Positions 1 through 10,230 of a DNA stretch of 64,000 bases are shown piece after piece; position 1 is the stretch's first letter; each line of letters opens with the position of its first letter. The position numbers and the translations under genes were made by a program. Origin of the DNA: Prosthecodimorpha hirschii (GTDB taxonomy: Bacteria; Pseudomonadota; Alphaproteobacteria; Rhizobiales; Ancalomicrobiaceae); assembly GCF_001305515.1 (NCBI RefSeq), contig NZ_LJYW01000001.1, positions 2,445,618 to 2,509,617 on the forward strand, written 5' to 3'. Below the pieces are notes generated by a model. The model was not told where the DNA came from. It was given only the letters and a program-made list of their open reading frames with translations, and ran no database searches.

Positions 1-944
1 GCGACCGCCTGCTCCACGCCGCGCCGATGAGCCACGGCTCCGGCCTCTACATGATGGCCCATGTCGTGCGGCGCGCCGTCAACGTGGTCCCCGAATCCGG
101 CGGGTTCGAGCCCGACGAACTCTACGCGCTCGCCGCCCATTGGCGCCGCGTCTCGCTGTTCGCGGCCCCGACCATGGTCAAGCGCATGGTCGGCGGGCTC
201 GGCTCCGGCGACCCGACCGCGCTCAGGACCGTCGTCTATGGCGGCGGGCCGATGTATGCCGCCGACGCCGTCGAGGCGCTCGACGCGCTCGGGCCGTGCC
301 TGGCCCAGATCTACGGCCAGGGCGAGACGCCGATGACCATCTCGACGCTTCGCCGCGACATGGTCGCCGACCGGGATCATCCGGACTGGCTGGCGCGGCT
401 GGCGAGCGTCGGGCAACCCTTCGGCATCGTCGAGGTCCGCGTCGCCGATGCGGGCGATGTTCCGCTGCCCGTGGGCGAGACCGGCGAGGTGCTGGTGCGC
501 GGCCCGACCGTGATGTCCGGCTACTGGGACAATCCGGACGCGTCGATGAGGACGCTCGCCGGCGGCTGGCTGCATACCGGCGACCAGGGCGCCTTCGCGG
601 CGGACGGCCTCCTGACGCTGAAGGACCGCTCCAAGGACGTGATCATCTCGGGCGGCAGCAACATCTATCCGCGCGAGGTCGAGGAGGTGCTGCTGCGCCA
701 TCCGGGTCTGACCGAAGTCTCGGTGATCGGCCGCGCCGATCCCGAATGGGGCGAGATCGTCGTCGCCTATGCGGTCGGCGCGGCGACCCCGGAAGCGCTC
801 GACGCGCTCTGCCTCGACCACATCGCCCGCTTCAAACGGCCGAAGCACTATGTCTTCGTCGAGGCCCTGCCGAAGAACAACTACGGCAAGATCCTCAAGA
901 CCGACTTGCGCGCGCTCGACCGGAAGATGGCGGGTCCGCAGTGA
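1..944 (+). CDS. Acyl-CoA synthetase / AMP-dependent ligase (5' truncated by window edge)
   Basis: This is the C-terminal two thirds of a class I adenylate-forming enzyme, which activates a carboxylic acid with ATP and transfers it to CoA. The open frame runs in from the left edge (first full codon at 3), so the internal Met at 27 is not the start. Visible family motifs are YGGGP, YGQGE, GYWDNP, GWLHTGD, the hinge DRSKDVIISGG with SNIYPREVEE, and the C-terminal catalytic lysine in PKNNYGKILK. The substrate cannot be told from this part; the overall look is that of fatty-acid or aryl-acid CoA ligases. The adenylation P-loop lies outside the window. Confidence 0.9.
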   Translation, partial: DRLLHAAPMSHGSGLYMMAHVVRRAVNVVPESGGFEPDELYALAAHWRRVSLFAAPTMVKRMVGGLGSGDPTALRTVVYGGGPMYAADAVEALDALGPCLAQIYGQGETPMTISTLRRDMVADRDHPDWLARLASVGQPFGIVEVRVADAGDVPLPVGETGEVLVRGPTVMSGYWDNPDASMRTLAGGWLHTGDQGAFAADGLLTLKDRSKDVIISGGSNIYPREVEEVLLRHPGLTEVSVIGRADPEWGEIVVAYAVGAATPEALDALCLDHIARFKRPKHYVFVEALPKNNYGKILKTDLRALDRKMAGPQ

Positions 945-1077
945 CGCGCGGTTCATGCTGCGACGCGAGAGATGCGTTCGACATATTCTGGAGATTGAAA
1001 TTTAAGGCGTCGGCGCTAGCCTGAGCCGGAGATGGGAATTGCTGCGATTCGCACCGGTTCCCGCTCAGAGCGAAGCC

Positions 1078-2343
1078 ATGATCGAAACCGATCTGCCCGG
1101 CGACGAATCGCCGACCCTCACCGACGGCATTCTGGCGGCCGTTGATCCGGCCCGGGCCCGCGACGGCATTCAGCGCGTCCTCCATGCGATCCGCTGCCAT
1201 CTCGGCATGAATGTCGGCTTTCTGACCGAATTCATCGGTCCCAACCGCGTCTTCCGCTATGTCGACACCGATACCGTCTCGCTGCCGCTCAAGGTCGGGC
1301 AGAGCCTCTCCCTGGAGCAGGGCTACTGCCTGAAGGTCGTCCAGGGCCGGTTGCCCACGCTGATCGTCGACACCCACGACGAACCGGCCGCGCTGGCGAT
1401 CCCGGAAACCGGCACGATTCCGATCGGGTCCCATCTGAGCGTGCCGATCCGGCTGCGGGACGGCACCGTCTACGGCACCTTCTGCTGCTTCTCCTTCGAA
1501 CCGCGACCGTCCCTGAACGAACGCGACCTGGCCTTCTTCTCGACCATCGCCGATCTGGTCGCGAGCCAGATCGACGATCAGATCGCCACGACCCGAAGCC
1601 TTCGGGCGAAGGCGGATGCCATCCAGGCCGTGATCGCCGAGGGCGGGCTCGACACGGTCTTCCAGCCGATCCATCGCCTGGAAGACCGTTCGATCGCCGC
1701 CTTCGAATGTCTGACCCGGTTTCCCAAGGCGCCCTTCAAGCCGGTCGTGGAGTGGTTTCAGGATGCCGTCGCGGTCGGTTGCGGGCTCGAACTGGAATTC
1801 GCCGCCCTGGAATCCTCGGTCGCCCGGCTGAAGGCCTGGCCGGCCCCGATCACCGCATCGCTCAACATGTCGCCGCGCGCCTTGCTGGCGCGCGATCTCG
1901 CCCCCATCCTGGACGGGATCGATCTCGGACGCATCGTCGTGGAGATCACCGAACACGAGCAGGTCTTCGACTACCCGCGCCTCAACCAGGTGCTGGACGG
2001 CCTGCGCGCCCGCGGGCTCCGGGTTGCGATCGACGATGCCGGCGCCGGCTATTCGAGCCTGCGCCACATCCTTCTGCTCCGCCCGGACATCATCAAGCTC
2101 GACCTCAGCCTCGTCCGCGACATCGACCGGGATGCCGACCGGCAGGCGCTCGCCGACGCTCTCACGCTCTATTGCCGGCGGTCCGGCATCGCCATCGTCG
2201 CCGAGGGCATCGAGACCGAGGCCGAATTCGCCACCCTGCGGCGGATGGGGATCGAGCTCGGCCAGGGCTACCTGTTGAGCCGCCCCGGCCCCCTGGCCAC
2301 CTGGTCCGACGCGGCCGGCCACCAGAAAGCCCGGTCCTTTTAG
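1078..2343 (+). CDS. GAF-EAL domain protein, probable c-di-GMP phosphodiesterase
   Basis: About 421 residues. A GAF-type sensor domain occupies roughly residues 25-170 and an EAL domain 185-410. EAL proteins hydrolyse cyclic di-GMP. The signature EAL is ECL here (in AAFECLTRF), but the catalytic set looks intact: the Glu of ECL, Asn of SLNMSP, Glu of VEITE, the Asp pair in IDDAGAGYSSL, Lys of IIKLD, and Glu of AEGIE. Activity is therefore plausible. No GGDEF domain or membrane segment is seen, so it should be a soluble enzyme controlled by the GAF ligand. The ATG at 1078 is preferred; an in-frame TTG at 1039 would add 13 unconserved residues. Confidence 0.85.
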   Translation: MIETDLPGDESPTLTDGILAAVDPARARDGIQRVLHAIRCHLGMNVGFLTEFIGPNRVFRYVDTDTVSLPLKVGQSLSLEQGYCLKVVQGRLPTLIVDTHDEPAALAIPETGTIPIGSHLSVPIRLRDGTVYGTFCCFSFEPRPSLNERDLAFFSTIADLVASQIDDQIATTRSLRAKADAIQAVIAEGGLDTVFQPIHRLEDRSIAAFECLTRFPKAPFKPVVEWFQDAVAVGCGLELEFAALESSVARLKAWPAPITASLNMSPRALLARDLAPILDGIDLGRIVVEITEHEQVFDYPRLNQVLDGLRARGLRVAIDDAGAGYSSLRHILLLRPDIIKLDLSLVRDIDRDADRQALADALTLYCRRSGIAIVAEGIETEAEFATLRRMGIELGQGYLLSRPGPLATWSDAAGHQKARSF

Positions 2344-2440
2344 GCCGGGCACCACCCCACCCGGTGCGGGTGCTCGGCCTCGCATCCCCGCAAGGCGGGA
2401 CGCGCCTCGCAGGATGAAGCCCCGGCGGGTCGCAACCGCC

Positions 2441-2884
2441 TCAGGCCGAGAGGGCCGTCGCGACCGGCTCGGCGGCCATCATCGCCTCGGCAATCACGTC
2501 CATGTCGCCCTCGCCGATCTCGAACAGTCCGAAGCGCAGGCGGTAGCCCCAGTTGCCGTCCGCCGCGAAGGCGAGACGCGGCAGAAGCGGCCGGATCGGC
2601 GTCTCCCGCGCCGGCCACCAGGCAACATCGCGCCGGAACGGCACGAAGCCGCCGCCCATGTCGAAGCGGTAGGGGGCGGCCGGCACGATCCGTCCGATCG
2701 CCGTGAAGGCCTGCAGGCGGTCGCGGCCGCCGAAGGTCTCGGTCGGCGAATAGTAGACGACCCGGTCGCCCGGATCGATCCGCCGCAGCGGACCGCTCTT
2801 GCCGTGGCAGACCTGCATGAAGCCGTCGGCCCGGCCGCGCCGGACATGCTCGGCCGAGGCGACCGCGACGAAGGCCCGGCTCAT
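2441..2884 (-). CDS. EVE domain protein
   Basis: 147 residues, made almost wholly of one EVE/PUA-like fold domain. It starts [17 protein letters not shown] and has the family features GFMQVCHGK, the strand [14 protein letters not shown] and [13 protein letters not shown] domains resemble YTH and PUA folds and are thought to bind modified bases in nucleic acids; the cellular role of this stand-alone form is unknown. The start codon overlaps the stop of the upstream VOC gene by 4 bp, so the two minus-strand genes are translationally coupled. Confidence 0.85.
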   Translation of the reverse strand: MSRAFVAVASAEHVRRGRADGFMQVCHGKSGPLRRIDPGDRVVYYSPTETFGGRDRLQAFTAIGRIVPAAPYRFDMGGGFVPFRRDVAWWPARETPIRPLLPRLAFAADGNWGYRLRFGLFEIGEGDMDVIAEAMMAAEPVATALSA

Positions 2885-3252
2885 GCCTCACCCATCGCCA
2901 TCACCCGCAGGCGGTGGCCGTCCGGATCGAGGGCGACGAAGGTGCGGCCGAAATCCATCACGGTCGGCGCCTGCGCGATGGCAAGCCCACGCCCGCTCCA
3001 ATCGGCATGCAGCGCATCGACCACGTCGAAGGATTCGACCGCCAGCGCGATCTCGGTCCCGCCGCCTGCCGCCGCGGCCGCCGGCGCGACCGTGTGGCGC
3101 GACCACAGGCCGAGCATCACGCCCTCGCGCAACGGCAGCATGGCAAAGGTCGGCGAGACCTCGACCGGCGGCCGGCCGAGCAGGTCCGCATAGAAGTCGG
3201 CGCTGGCGGGCGGGTTGTCGACATAGAGGATGACGAAGCTGAATTCGGCCAT
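2881..3252 (-). CDS. VOC family protein (glyoxalase/bleomycin resistance fold)
   Basis: 123 residues with a complete paired beta-alpha-beta-beta-beta VOC module: [21 protein letters not shown] at the N-terminus and [16 protein letters not shown] at the C-terminus. Such proteins are metal-dependent lyases, dioxygenases or drug-binding proteins; the substrate is not apparent. It is the first gene of a two-gene minus-strand unit with the EVE protein and is divergent from preT, with about 400 bp between them. Confidence 0.85.
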   Translation of the reverse strand: MAEFSFVILYVDNPPASADFYADLLGRPPVEVSPTFAMLPLREGVMLGLWSRHTVAPAAAAAGGGTEIALAVESFDVVDALHADWSGRGLAIAQAPTVMDFGRTFVALDPDGHRLRVMAMGEA

Positions 3253-3520
3253 GACGGCGCTCCCGGTGTTGGTGCAACGGGAGCGGTTTAGGCGAACGGA
3301 CTGTCAGGAGATGTCAGGAGCGTGTCGGATCCGAGAGACGGCGCCCCGGGGGTTTCGGCCGCAGGGTCGCCCCATGTGCCGGATCGTTCCGACGCCCATA
3401 CCGCGAGAGGGAGGGTCGGCGCCAGTCGTCTTGCGGCGCTTCCCGGGCGAGATCCGGCGCGATCGGGCATACCGCACTGCACAATGCAGCGGCTTGCCGC
3501 TTGTCTGTGCAGGGTCCCGA
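3253..3520. other. Intergenic region between VOC gene and preT promoter
   Basis: No credible gene is visible. It contains a short direct repeat (TGTCAGGAG at 3302 and 3313) near the VOC start and several GC-rich inverted stretches. The functional signals for preT lie in the next 140 bp and are listed separately. Confidence 0.5.
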
Positions 3521-3556
3521 TTGACACCCTTTCCGACGTTTGATCAGATGGTCAAA
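3521..3556 (+). promoter_or_regulatory. preT promoter with RutR-like operator
   Basis: A -35 like TTGACA sits at 3521-3526, and 17 bp further a weak -10 (TCAGAT) at 3544-3549. Overlapping the -10 is the near-palindrome TTTGATCAGATGGTCAAA at 3539-3556. Its core TTGATCAgaTGGTCAA differs by one base from the RutR box described for E. coli (TTGACCANNTGGTCAA). RutR controls pyrimidine breakdown, and the next genes encode dihydropyrimidine dehydrogenase, so function and site agree. The placement over the -10 suggests repression relieved by uracil or thymine. The regulator gene itself is not in the window. Confidence 0.6.
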
Positions 3557-3558
3557 TC

Positions 3559-3579
3559 TTGGAACTGGAAGCGTTCCAA
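3559..3579 (+). promoter_or_regulatory. Second inverted repeat in preT leader
   Basis: A perfect 7-bp inverted repeat, TTGGAAC and GTTCCAA, with a 7-bp spacer lies 2 bp downstream of the RutR-like box, in the presumed transcribed leader. It could be a second operator or an RNA hairpin. No matching regulator was identified. Confidence 0.35.
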
Positions 3580-3656
3580 TTGCGGCGGAGCGGTTGCAGA
3601 CCGCCAGAGCGGTCGAAGACCGCCAAAACGGCCCTCGGGCGGTGGGAGGACCTCGG

Positions 3657-5009
3657 ATGAGCGCATTGCCGGACATCAGGAGCGGGCGCCTGACGCCCGA
3701 GGAGCTGGCGGAGAATTTCGCCGATCTGCACCACCCCCTCGACCGGTTCGAGGCGCGGGTGGCGGCGGAGCGCTGCCTGTTCTGCTACGAGGCGCCCTGC
3801 GTCACCGCCTGTCCGACCTCGATCGACATCCCCCTGTTCGTGCGCCAGATCGCCACCGGCAATCCGCTCGGCGCGGCGCGGACCATTCTGGACTCCAACA
3901 TCATGGGCGGCATGTGCGCCCGGGTCTGCCCGACCGAGACCTTGTGCGAGGAGGCCTGCGTGCGCGAGGCGGCCGAGGGCAAGCCGGTCGAAATCGGCCT
4001 CCTGCAGCGCTTCGCCACCGACAGTCTGTTTGCGACCGGCCGGCAGCTGTTCCGCCGCGGCGCTCCGACCGGCCGGCATGTCGCGGTCGTCGGGGCCGGC
4101 CCGGCCGGGCTCGCCTGCGCGCACCGGCTGGCCGTGCTCGGCCATGAGGTCACCGTCTACGAGGCGCGCGACAAGGCCGGCGGGCTCAACGAATATGGCA
4201 TCGCCGCCTACAAGGCGACCGGCGGCTTCGCGGCGGCCGAGGTCGACTACATCCTCGGCGTCGGCGGCATCACGGTGGAGACCGGCAAGCGGCTCGGCCG
4301 CGACTTCACGCTGGCCGAACTGACCGACCGCTTCGACGCCGTGTTTCTCGGCCTCGGCCTCGGCGGCGTCAACGCGCTCGGCCTCGGCGACGACCTCGCC
4401 GGCGTCGAGGACGCGGTCGCCACCATCGCTGAGCTGCGCCAGACCGACAACCTCGCGACCCTGCCGATCGGCCGCCGGGTGGTGGTGATCGGCGGCGGCA
4501 TGACGGCGATCGACATCGCCTCGCAGGCCAAGCGTCTGGGCGCCGAGGAGGTGACCATCGTCTACCGGCGCGGGCCGGAGCAGATGAACGCCAGCGACTA
4601 CGAGCAGATGGTCGCCCAGACCGACGGCGTGCTGATCCGGCACTGGCTGCGGCCCGCCCGGCTCATGGCGACCGACGGCCGGCTCGCCGGCATCGCCTTC
4701 GACTATGTGGAAGAGCGCGACGGCCGGCTCGTCGGCACCGGCGAGAGCCTGGAGATCGCCTGCGACCAGCTGTTCCGGGCCATCGGCCAGACCTTCCTGG
4801 CCGGCGATCTCGGCGCCGGCCTGATCGCCATGGAGGGCGGCCGGATCAAGGTCGATGCGGAGCGGCGCACGTCCCTCGGCGCGGTCTGGGCGGGCGGCGA
4901 TTGCGTCGCCGGCGGCGAGGATCTGACGGTGGCGGCGGTGGAAGACGGCAAGCAGGCGGCGATTTCGATCGATCGGGCGCTCAAGGCCGGCATGGCGCGC
5001 GTGGCGTGA
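3657..5009 (+). CDS. preT: NAD-dependent dihydropyrimidine dehydrogenase, subunit PreT
   Basis: 450 residues. With PreA it reduces uracil and thymine to dihydro forms, the first step of reductive pyrimidine catabolism. The N-terminal domain carries the cysteine pattern of the GltD-like Fe-S domain (CLFCYEAPCVTACPTSIDIP, then MCARVCPTETLCEEAC). A FAD motif VVGAGPAGLACAHRL follows near residue 140 and an NAD(P)H motif VVIGGGMTAIDIASQA near 280; a late GGDCVAGG motif completes the flavin site. The start is the ATG at 3657, preceded by GGGAGGA. preA begins 15 bp after its stop. Confidence 0.93.
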   Translation: MSALPDIRSGRLTPEELAENFADLHHPLDRFEARVAAERCLFCYEAPCVTACPTSIDIPLFVRQIATGNPLGAARTILDSNIMGGMCARVCPTETLCEEACVREAAEGKPVEIGLLQRFATDSLFATGRQLFRRGAPTGRHVAVVGAGPAGLACAHRLAVLGHEVTVYEARDKAGGLNEYGIAAYKATGGFAAAEVDYILGVGGITVETGKRLGRDFTLAELTDRFDAVFLGLGLGGVNALGLGDDLAGVEDAVATIAELRQTDNLATLPIGRRVVVIGGGMTAIDIASQAKRLGAEEVTIVYRRGPEQMNASDYEQMVAQTDGVLIRHWLRPARLMATDGRLAGIAFDYVEERDGRLVGTGESLEIACDQLFRAIGQTFLAGDLGAGLIAMEGGRIKVDAERRTSLGAVWAGGDCVAGGEDLTVAAVEDGKQAAISIDRALKAGMARVA

Positions 5010-5024
5010 GCGAGGGAGGAGACC

Positions 5025-6359
5025 ATGGCTGATCTCAGTGTCCGCTTCTGCGGCGTCAAGTCGCCCAATCCGTTCTGGCTCGCCTCCGCGCCGCCGACCG
5101 ACAAGGCCTATAACGTGGTCCGCGCCTACAAGGCCGGCTGGGGCGGCGTCGTCTGGAAGACGCTCGGCGAGGACGGCCCGCCGATCGTCAACGTCTCGGG
5201 TCCGCGCTACGGCGCGATCCATTCGCAGGACCGGCGCGTCTTCGGCTTCAACAACATCGAGCTGATCACCGACCGGCCGCTCGAGGTGAACCTGCGCGAA
5301 ATCAAGGAGGTCAAGCGCGACTGGCCGGATCGCGCGCTGATCGTCTCGCTGATGGTCCCGTGCACGGAGGAGAGCTGGAAGGCGATCCTGAAGCGGGTCG
5401 AGGAAACCGAGGCCGACGGCATCGAGCTCAATTTCGGCTGCCCGCACGGCATGTCGGAGCGCGGCATGGGCGCGGCCGTCGGGCAGGTGCCCGAATATGT
5501 CGAGATGGTCACGCGCTGGTGCAAGCAGCACAGCCGGATGCCGGTGATCGTCAAGCTGACGCCGAACATTTCCGACATCCGCAAGCCGGCCGAAGCCGCC
5601 AAGCGCGGCGGCGCGGATGCGGTGTCGCTGATCAACACCATCAACTCGGTGATGGGCGTCGATCTCGACACCCTGACGCCCTGGCCGTCGACCGACGGCA
5701 TGGCCACCCACGGCGGCTATTGCGGCCCGGCGGTGAAGCCGATCGCCATGAACATGGTCAGCGAGATCGCCCGCAATCCGGAGACCCACGGGCTGCCCAT
5801 CTCGGCCATCGGCGGCATCGAGACCTGGAAGGACGCGGCCGAGTTCATGACGCTCGGCGCCGGCACCGTGCAGGTCTGCACCGCCGCCATGACCTACGGC
5901 TTCAAGATCGTCCAGGAGATGATCACCGGCCTGTCCGACTGGATGGATGCGAAGGGCTATGCGTCGGCCGACGACTTCGTCGGCGCGGCGGTGCCGAAGC
6001 TGACCGACTGGCAGCATCTCAATCTCGACTACGCGGTCAAGGCGAAGATCGACCAGGATCTGTGCATCCAGTGCGGTCGCTGCCATATCGCCTGCGAGGA
6101 TACCTCGCATCAGGCGATCATGAAGGAGAAGGACGGCCAGCGGCATTTCGAGGTGATGGAAGAGGAATGCGTCGGCTGCAATCTGTGCGCCGTCGTCTGC
6201 CCGGTCGACCAGTGCATCACGATGGAACCGCTCCAGGCCGGCGCGATCGACAAGCGCACCGGATTGCCGGTCGGCGGCCACCGCACCTGGCTCGAACATC
6301 CCAACAATCCGATGGCCCAGAACCCGCGCGGGCCGGCCGTGCTTGAGCCGGCCGAGTGA
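5025..6359 (+). CDS. preA: NAD-dependent dihydropyrimidine dehydrogenase, subunit PreA
   Basis: 444 residues. A dihydroorotate dehydrogenase-like FMN barrel covers roughly residues 1-310 (SPNPFWLASAPPTDK, the active-site region NFGCPHGMSERGMG, IGGIETWKDA). A C-terminal domain with two [4Fe-4S] motifs follows (CIQCGRCHIACEDT and CVGCNLCAVVCPVDQC). This is the pyrimidine-binding subunit that takes electrons from PreT. GGGAGGAG lies just upstream of the ATG. The pair is a single operon; the later pathway genes for dihydropyrimidinase and beta-ureidopropionase are not in the window. Confidence 0.95.
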   Translation: MADLSVRFCGVKSPNPFWLASAPPTDKAYNVVRAYKAGWGGVVWKTLGEDGPPIVNVSGPRYGAIHSQDRRVFGFNNIELITDRPLEVNLREIKEVKRDWPDRALIVSLMVPCTEESWKAILKRVEETEADGIELNFGCPHGMSERGMGAAVGQVPEYVEMVTRWCKQHSRMPVIVKLTPNISDIRKPAEAAKRGGADAVSLINTINSVMGVDLDTLTPWPSTDGMATHGGYCGPAVKPIAMNMVSEIARNPETHGLPISAIGGIETWKDAAEFMTLGAGTVQVCTAAMTYGFKIVQEMITGLSDWMDAKGYASADDFVGAAVPKLTDWQHLNLDYAVKAKIDQDLCIQCGRCHIACEDTSHQAIMKEKDGQRHFEVMEEECVGCNLCAVVCPVDQCITMEPLQAGAIDKRTGLPVGGHRTWLEHPNNPMAQNPRGPAVLEPAE

Positions 6360-6519
6360 ACGGGGTCGCATAGGCAGGATCGGATGAGCGGGGTCGGATG
6401 AGTTCGGCCGCGCATGGGTCCGGGCCCATCGATCGTCGGATTGCTCAAGGGTGGCGGCACAGACACCGCCGCTCTGGCCGCCGCCCTCTCCACAAGAAAC
6501 GTCCTTTCGGGAAACGACC

Positions 6520-8016
<1,497 letters not shown>

Positions 8017-8226
8017 GCGCCGCGGACGGGGCACCGCCCCCTTTTGTCCCGTCGAATTCCATTATTTGAATTTGTGAGAATTGAAGGCGAACGAACACGG
8101 AAGGCCGGCAGTACGCAACGTTTCTGCCGGCCCGATGAACGGGCGGCTCAAGCCGGGTTCAGGGCATCCATGTCAGCTTCTCGTCATACGGTCGATCCCG
8201 ACCTTTCAAACGAGAGAGAGACGCCC

Positions 8227-8490
8227 ATGACCATCCTGCGCAAGACCCTCCTGGCCCTCGTCGCCACCGCCACGATCGCCGGCGGCACCGTCGCCACCAC
8301 CGCCTCGGCCCAGGCCGGCCACAAGCATCACCATGGCGGGGTCGTGGTGAAGTTCGGCCACAATCATCATCACGGCCAGTGGGGCGGCGGCTACGGTGGC
8401 GGCTACGGCGGCTGCTTCTACAAGCCGAAGCTGATCCACACGCCCTGGGGACCGGTCTGGAAGAACAAGCTGGTCTGCCCCTGGTACTGA
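8227..8490 (+). CDS. Small secreted His/Gly-rich protein
   Basis: 87 residues. There is a clear Sec signal peptide (MTILRKTLLALVATATIAGG, cleavage near ASAQA). The mature part contains HKHHHGG, GHNHHHGQWGGGYGGGYGG and a C-terminal domain with two cysteines (CFYKPKLIHTPWGP and LVCPWY). The family is not recognised. His clusters suggest divalent metal binding in the periplasm, but this is inference. A GAGAGAGA Shine-Dalgarno-like stretch precedes the ATG. Confidence 0.7.
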   Translation: MTILRKTLLALVATATIAGGTVATTASAQAGHKHHHGGVVVKFGHNHHHGQWGGGYGGGYGGCFYKPKLIHTPWGPVWKNKLVCPWY

Positions 8491-8522
8491 GGCTCCACCG
8501 GCAGGGATGACGGCAGGTTTCT

Positions 8523-8921
8523 CTACGACGTAAGGTCGAGCGTACTCTGCAGCATCTCGTCGGCCACCTGCATCACCTTCAGGGCCGCCCGGTAGTCCAA
8601 CCGGGCGGTCAATTGCGTGACCGCCTCGCCGGCCAGATCGATGTCCGGGGCCCCGACCATGCCGCGCGGATCGGCGTCCGGCGATGTCGGATCGTAGCGC
8701 AGCGTGAAGCCGGGCCGCTGCGGCACCAGGGTCGTGGTCACGCCGCCGCCCGGGACCGACTGCTGGCTGACCACCATCGGCTGATAGGCCGTCGAGGCGC
8801 CGGTGCCGTCCGGGACGGTACCGGTCGTCGACACGTTGGCGACGTTGGCGGCCGAGTTTTCCAGGCGGCGGACGGCCGCGTTGGCACCGGACAGGGCGAT
8901 CGAGATCGCGGCGAGCGACAT
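8523..8921 (-). CDS. Orphan FlgC-like flagellar basal-body rod protein
   Basis: 132 residues. The N-terminus has the rod-protein signature (ALSGANAAVRRLENSAANVANVSTTG) and the C-terminus the coiled segment typical of FlgC/FlgG proteins (LTARLDYRAALKVMQVADEMLQSTLDL). The ATG at 8921 follows AAGGAG. No other flagellar genes are nearby, so it may be a diverged paralogue rather than the working proximal-rod subunit. Short rod-like orphans of this kind are found in other Hyphomicrobiales. Confidence 0.75.
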   Translation of the reverse strand: MSLAAISIALSGANAAVRRLENSAANVANVSTTGTVPDGTGASTAYQPMVVSQQSVPGGGVTTTLVPQRPGFTLRYDPTSPDADPRGMVGAPDIDLAGEAVTQLTARLDYRAALKVMQVADEMLQSTLDLTS

Positions 8922-9114
8922 GGGACGGGACTCCTTGACCCAGCGTGAGCCTGCCAGGAGCGCGTTGCGGGTCCCTTGCGGAATTCGAATCAATTCGAAC
9001 GAATTCGACGTCACCTTGCCGGCTGCCCGGTGAACATCCGTCTGAACATCCGTCGCAGCGCGACGTTCGACATCGCGGTCCGCGCCCGGATCGGCGATCG
9101 CAGCCCCGGGGGGA

Positions 9115-9594
9115 TCAGGTCGCGCCGATCTGGGCGATCGCGTCGGCGAGCGCCTTCAGGACCTGAGCCTTGCGCTCCGCGTCGAGGGCCGGGGCAGCAC
9201 CGCCGTCCGACCCGGTCGCATAGACCACCGTCCCGCCGATCCTGACCTCGACCGACTCCGGCTTGGGCTCTGCCGCCGGAGCCGGCGGGGCAGCCTGGGC
9301 CGGCGGAGCAGCCGGGGCCGACGGGGGGACGGCGGGCGCGGCCTCGACGGTCAGGAAGGCGACGCCGATCGACATGGCGGATTGCCACGCCTTGCGGCAC
9401 GGGAATTCGCTGCCGTCCTCGAAGCGCAGGGAGAACCGCTCGGGAAGCGTCGGCGGCCGGGCGAAGACGAGCAGCGCGCCGCCCTCGGAGAGATTCCGGA
9501 CGGTGCAATCCATCGTCGAGTGGCGATTGTTGAAGATCACCACCCCGCTCTTCAATACCCGGCGTCGCGGGTATTTCCTGTTCTCCGCCGACAT
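9115..9594 (-). CDS. PilZ domain protein with proline/alanine-rich linker
   Basis: 159 residues. The first 90 residues form a PilZ domain, a c-di-GMP-binding module, with RKYPRRR at the N-terminus and RNLSEGGALL downstream, matching the RxxxR and (D/N)xSxxG motifs. A linker of about 30 residues of Pro and Ala follows, then a short helical C-terminus ending in a VLKALADAIAQIG stretch. The ATG at 9594 is chosen because it directly precedes the binding motif. It may act as an output for the EAL enzyme at the left end, but nothing here proves a link. Confidence 0.8.
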   Translation of the reverse strand: MSAENRKYPRRRVLKSGVVIFNNRHSTMDCTVRNLSEGGALLVFARPPTLPERFSLRFEDGSEFPCRKAWQSAMSIGVAFLTVEAAPAVPPSAPAAPPAQAAPPAPAAEPKPESVEVRIGGTVVYATGSDGGAAPALDAERKAQVLKALADAIAQIGAT

Positions 9595-9858
9595 GGCCTT
9601 CGCGATCCCGCTGATGTCCCGTCTACGTTCCACGCCAATGGGAGGCGAAACGCGTTGCGCGTCCGTAGCGCAGCATGGTCCAAGGTGACTAACGAAACCT
9701 TCCTTGTTCGGGTTTTCGGTGTTTTCCCGAATGATTTCGTTAACCGAGAATGAAATCAGGGCCGTTCGACAGGCGCCGCCGGCTTTTTGCCGGACCTGTC
9801 GGCCGGCGCAGGGTCCATCCGTCCTCGGCATGGGCCGCAGCGTGGAGGTGAACGCGAC

Positions 9859-10230
9859 ATGTACTACGCCATTCTCTGCTACCATTCCGAACAGGTCGTC
9901 TGCAGCTGGAGCCAGGAGGAGGACGACGCGGTCCTCGGCCGGCTGGCCGTGGTGCACGAGCAGCTGGCCCGCGACGGCCGGCTCGGCCCGGTCGTCCGCC
10001 TGCTGCCGACCACCTCGGCCACCACGCTGCGCAAGGACAGCGATCCGCCGCTGGTCCTGGACGGCCCCTTCGCCGAAACCAAGGAGCAGCTGCTCGGCTT
10101 CTATGTCGTCGACTGCGACGATCTCGACGGCGCCCTCACGGTCGCCCGCGACCTCGCCCGCGCCAATCCGGGCGGCGCCTACGAGATCCGGCCGATCTCG
10201 ATCTTCAGGCCCGGAGCCGTCGCGCCGTGA
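9859..10230 (+). CDS. YciI-family (DGPF) protein
   Basis: 123 residues. It has the YCII-related fold and the DGPF signature (VLDGPFAETKEQLLGF), with the family opening MYYAILCYHSE. GTGGAGGTG precedes the ATG. The last four bases overlap the start of the sigma-factor gene. This arrangement is characteristic of the ECF42 group, where DGPF proteins are the conserved partners. The biochemical role of DGPF proteins is not settled; there is no anti-sigma factor gene here. Confidence 0.9.
   Translation: MYYAILCYHSEQVVCSWSQEEDDAVLGRLAVVHEQLARDGRLGPVVRLLPTTSATTLRKDSDPPLVLDGPFAETKEQLLGFYVVDCDDLDGALTVARDLARANPGGAYEIRPISIFRPGAVAP

Noticed and set aside
8523-8921. Part of a flagellar gene cluster
   Set aside because: Only one rod-like gene is present with unrelated neighbours, so it is recorded as an orphan.
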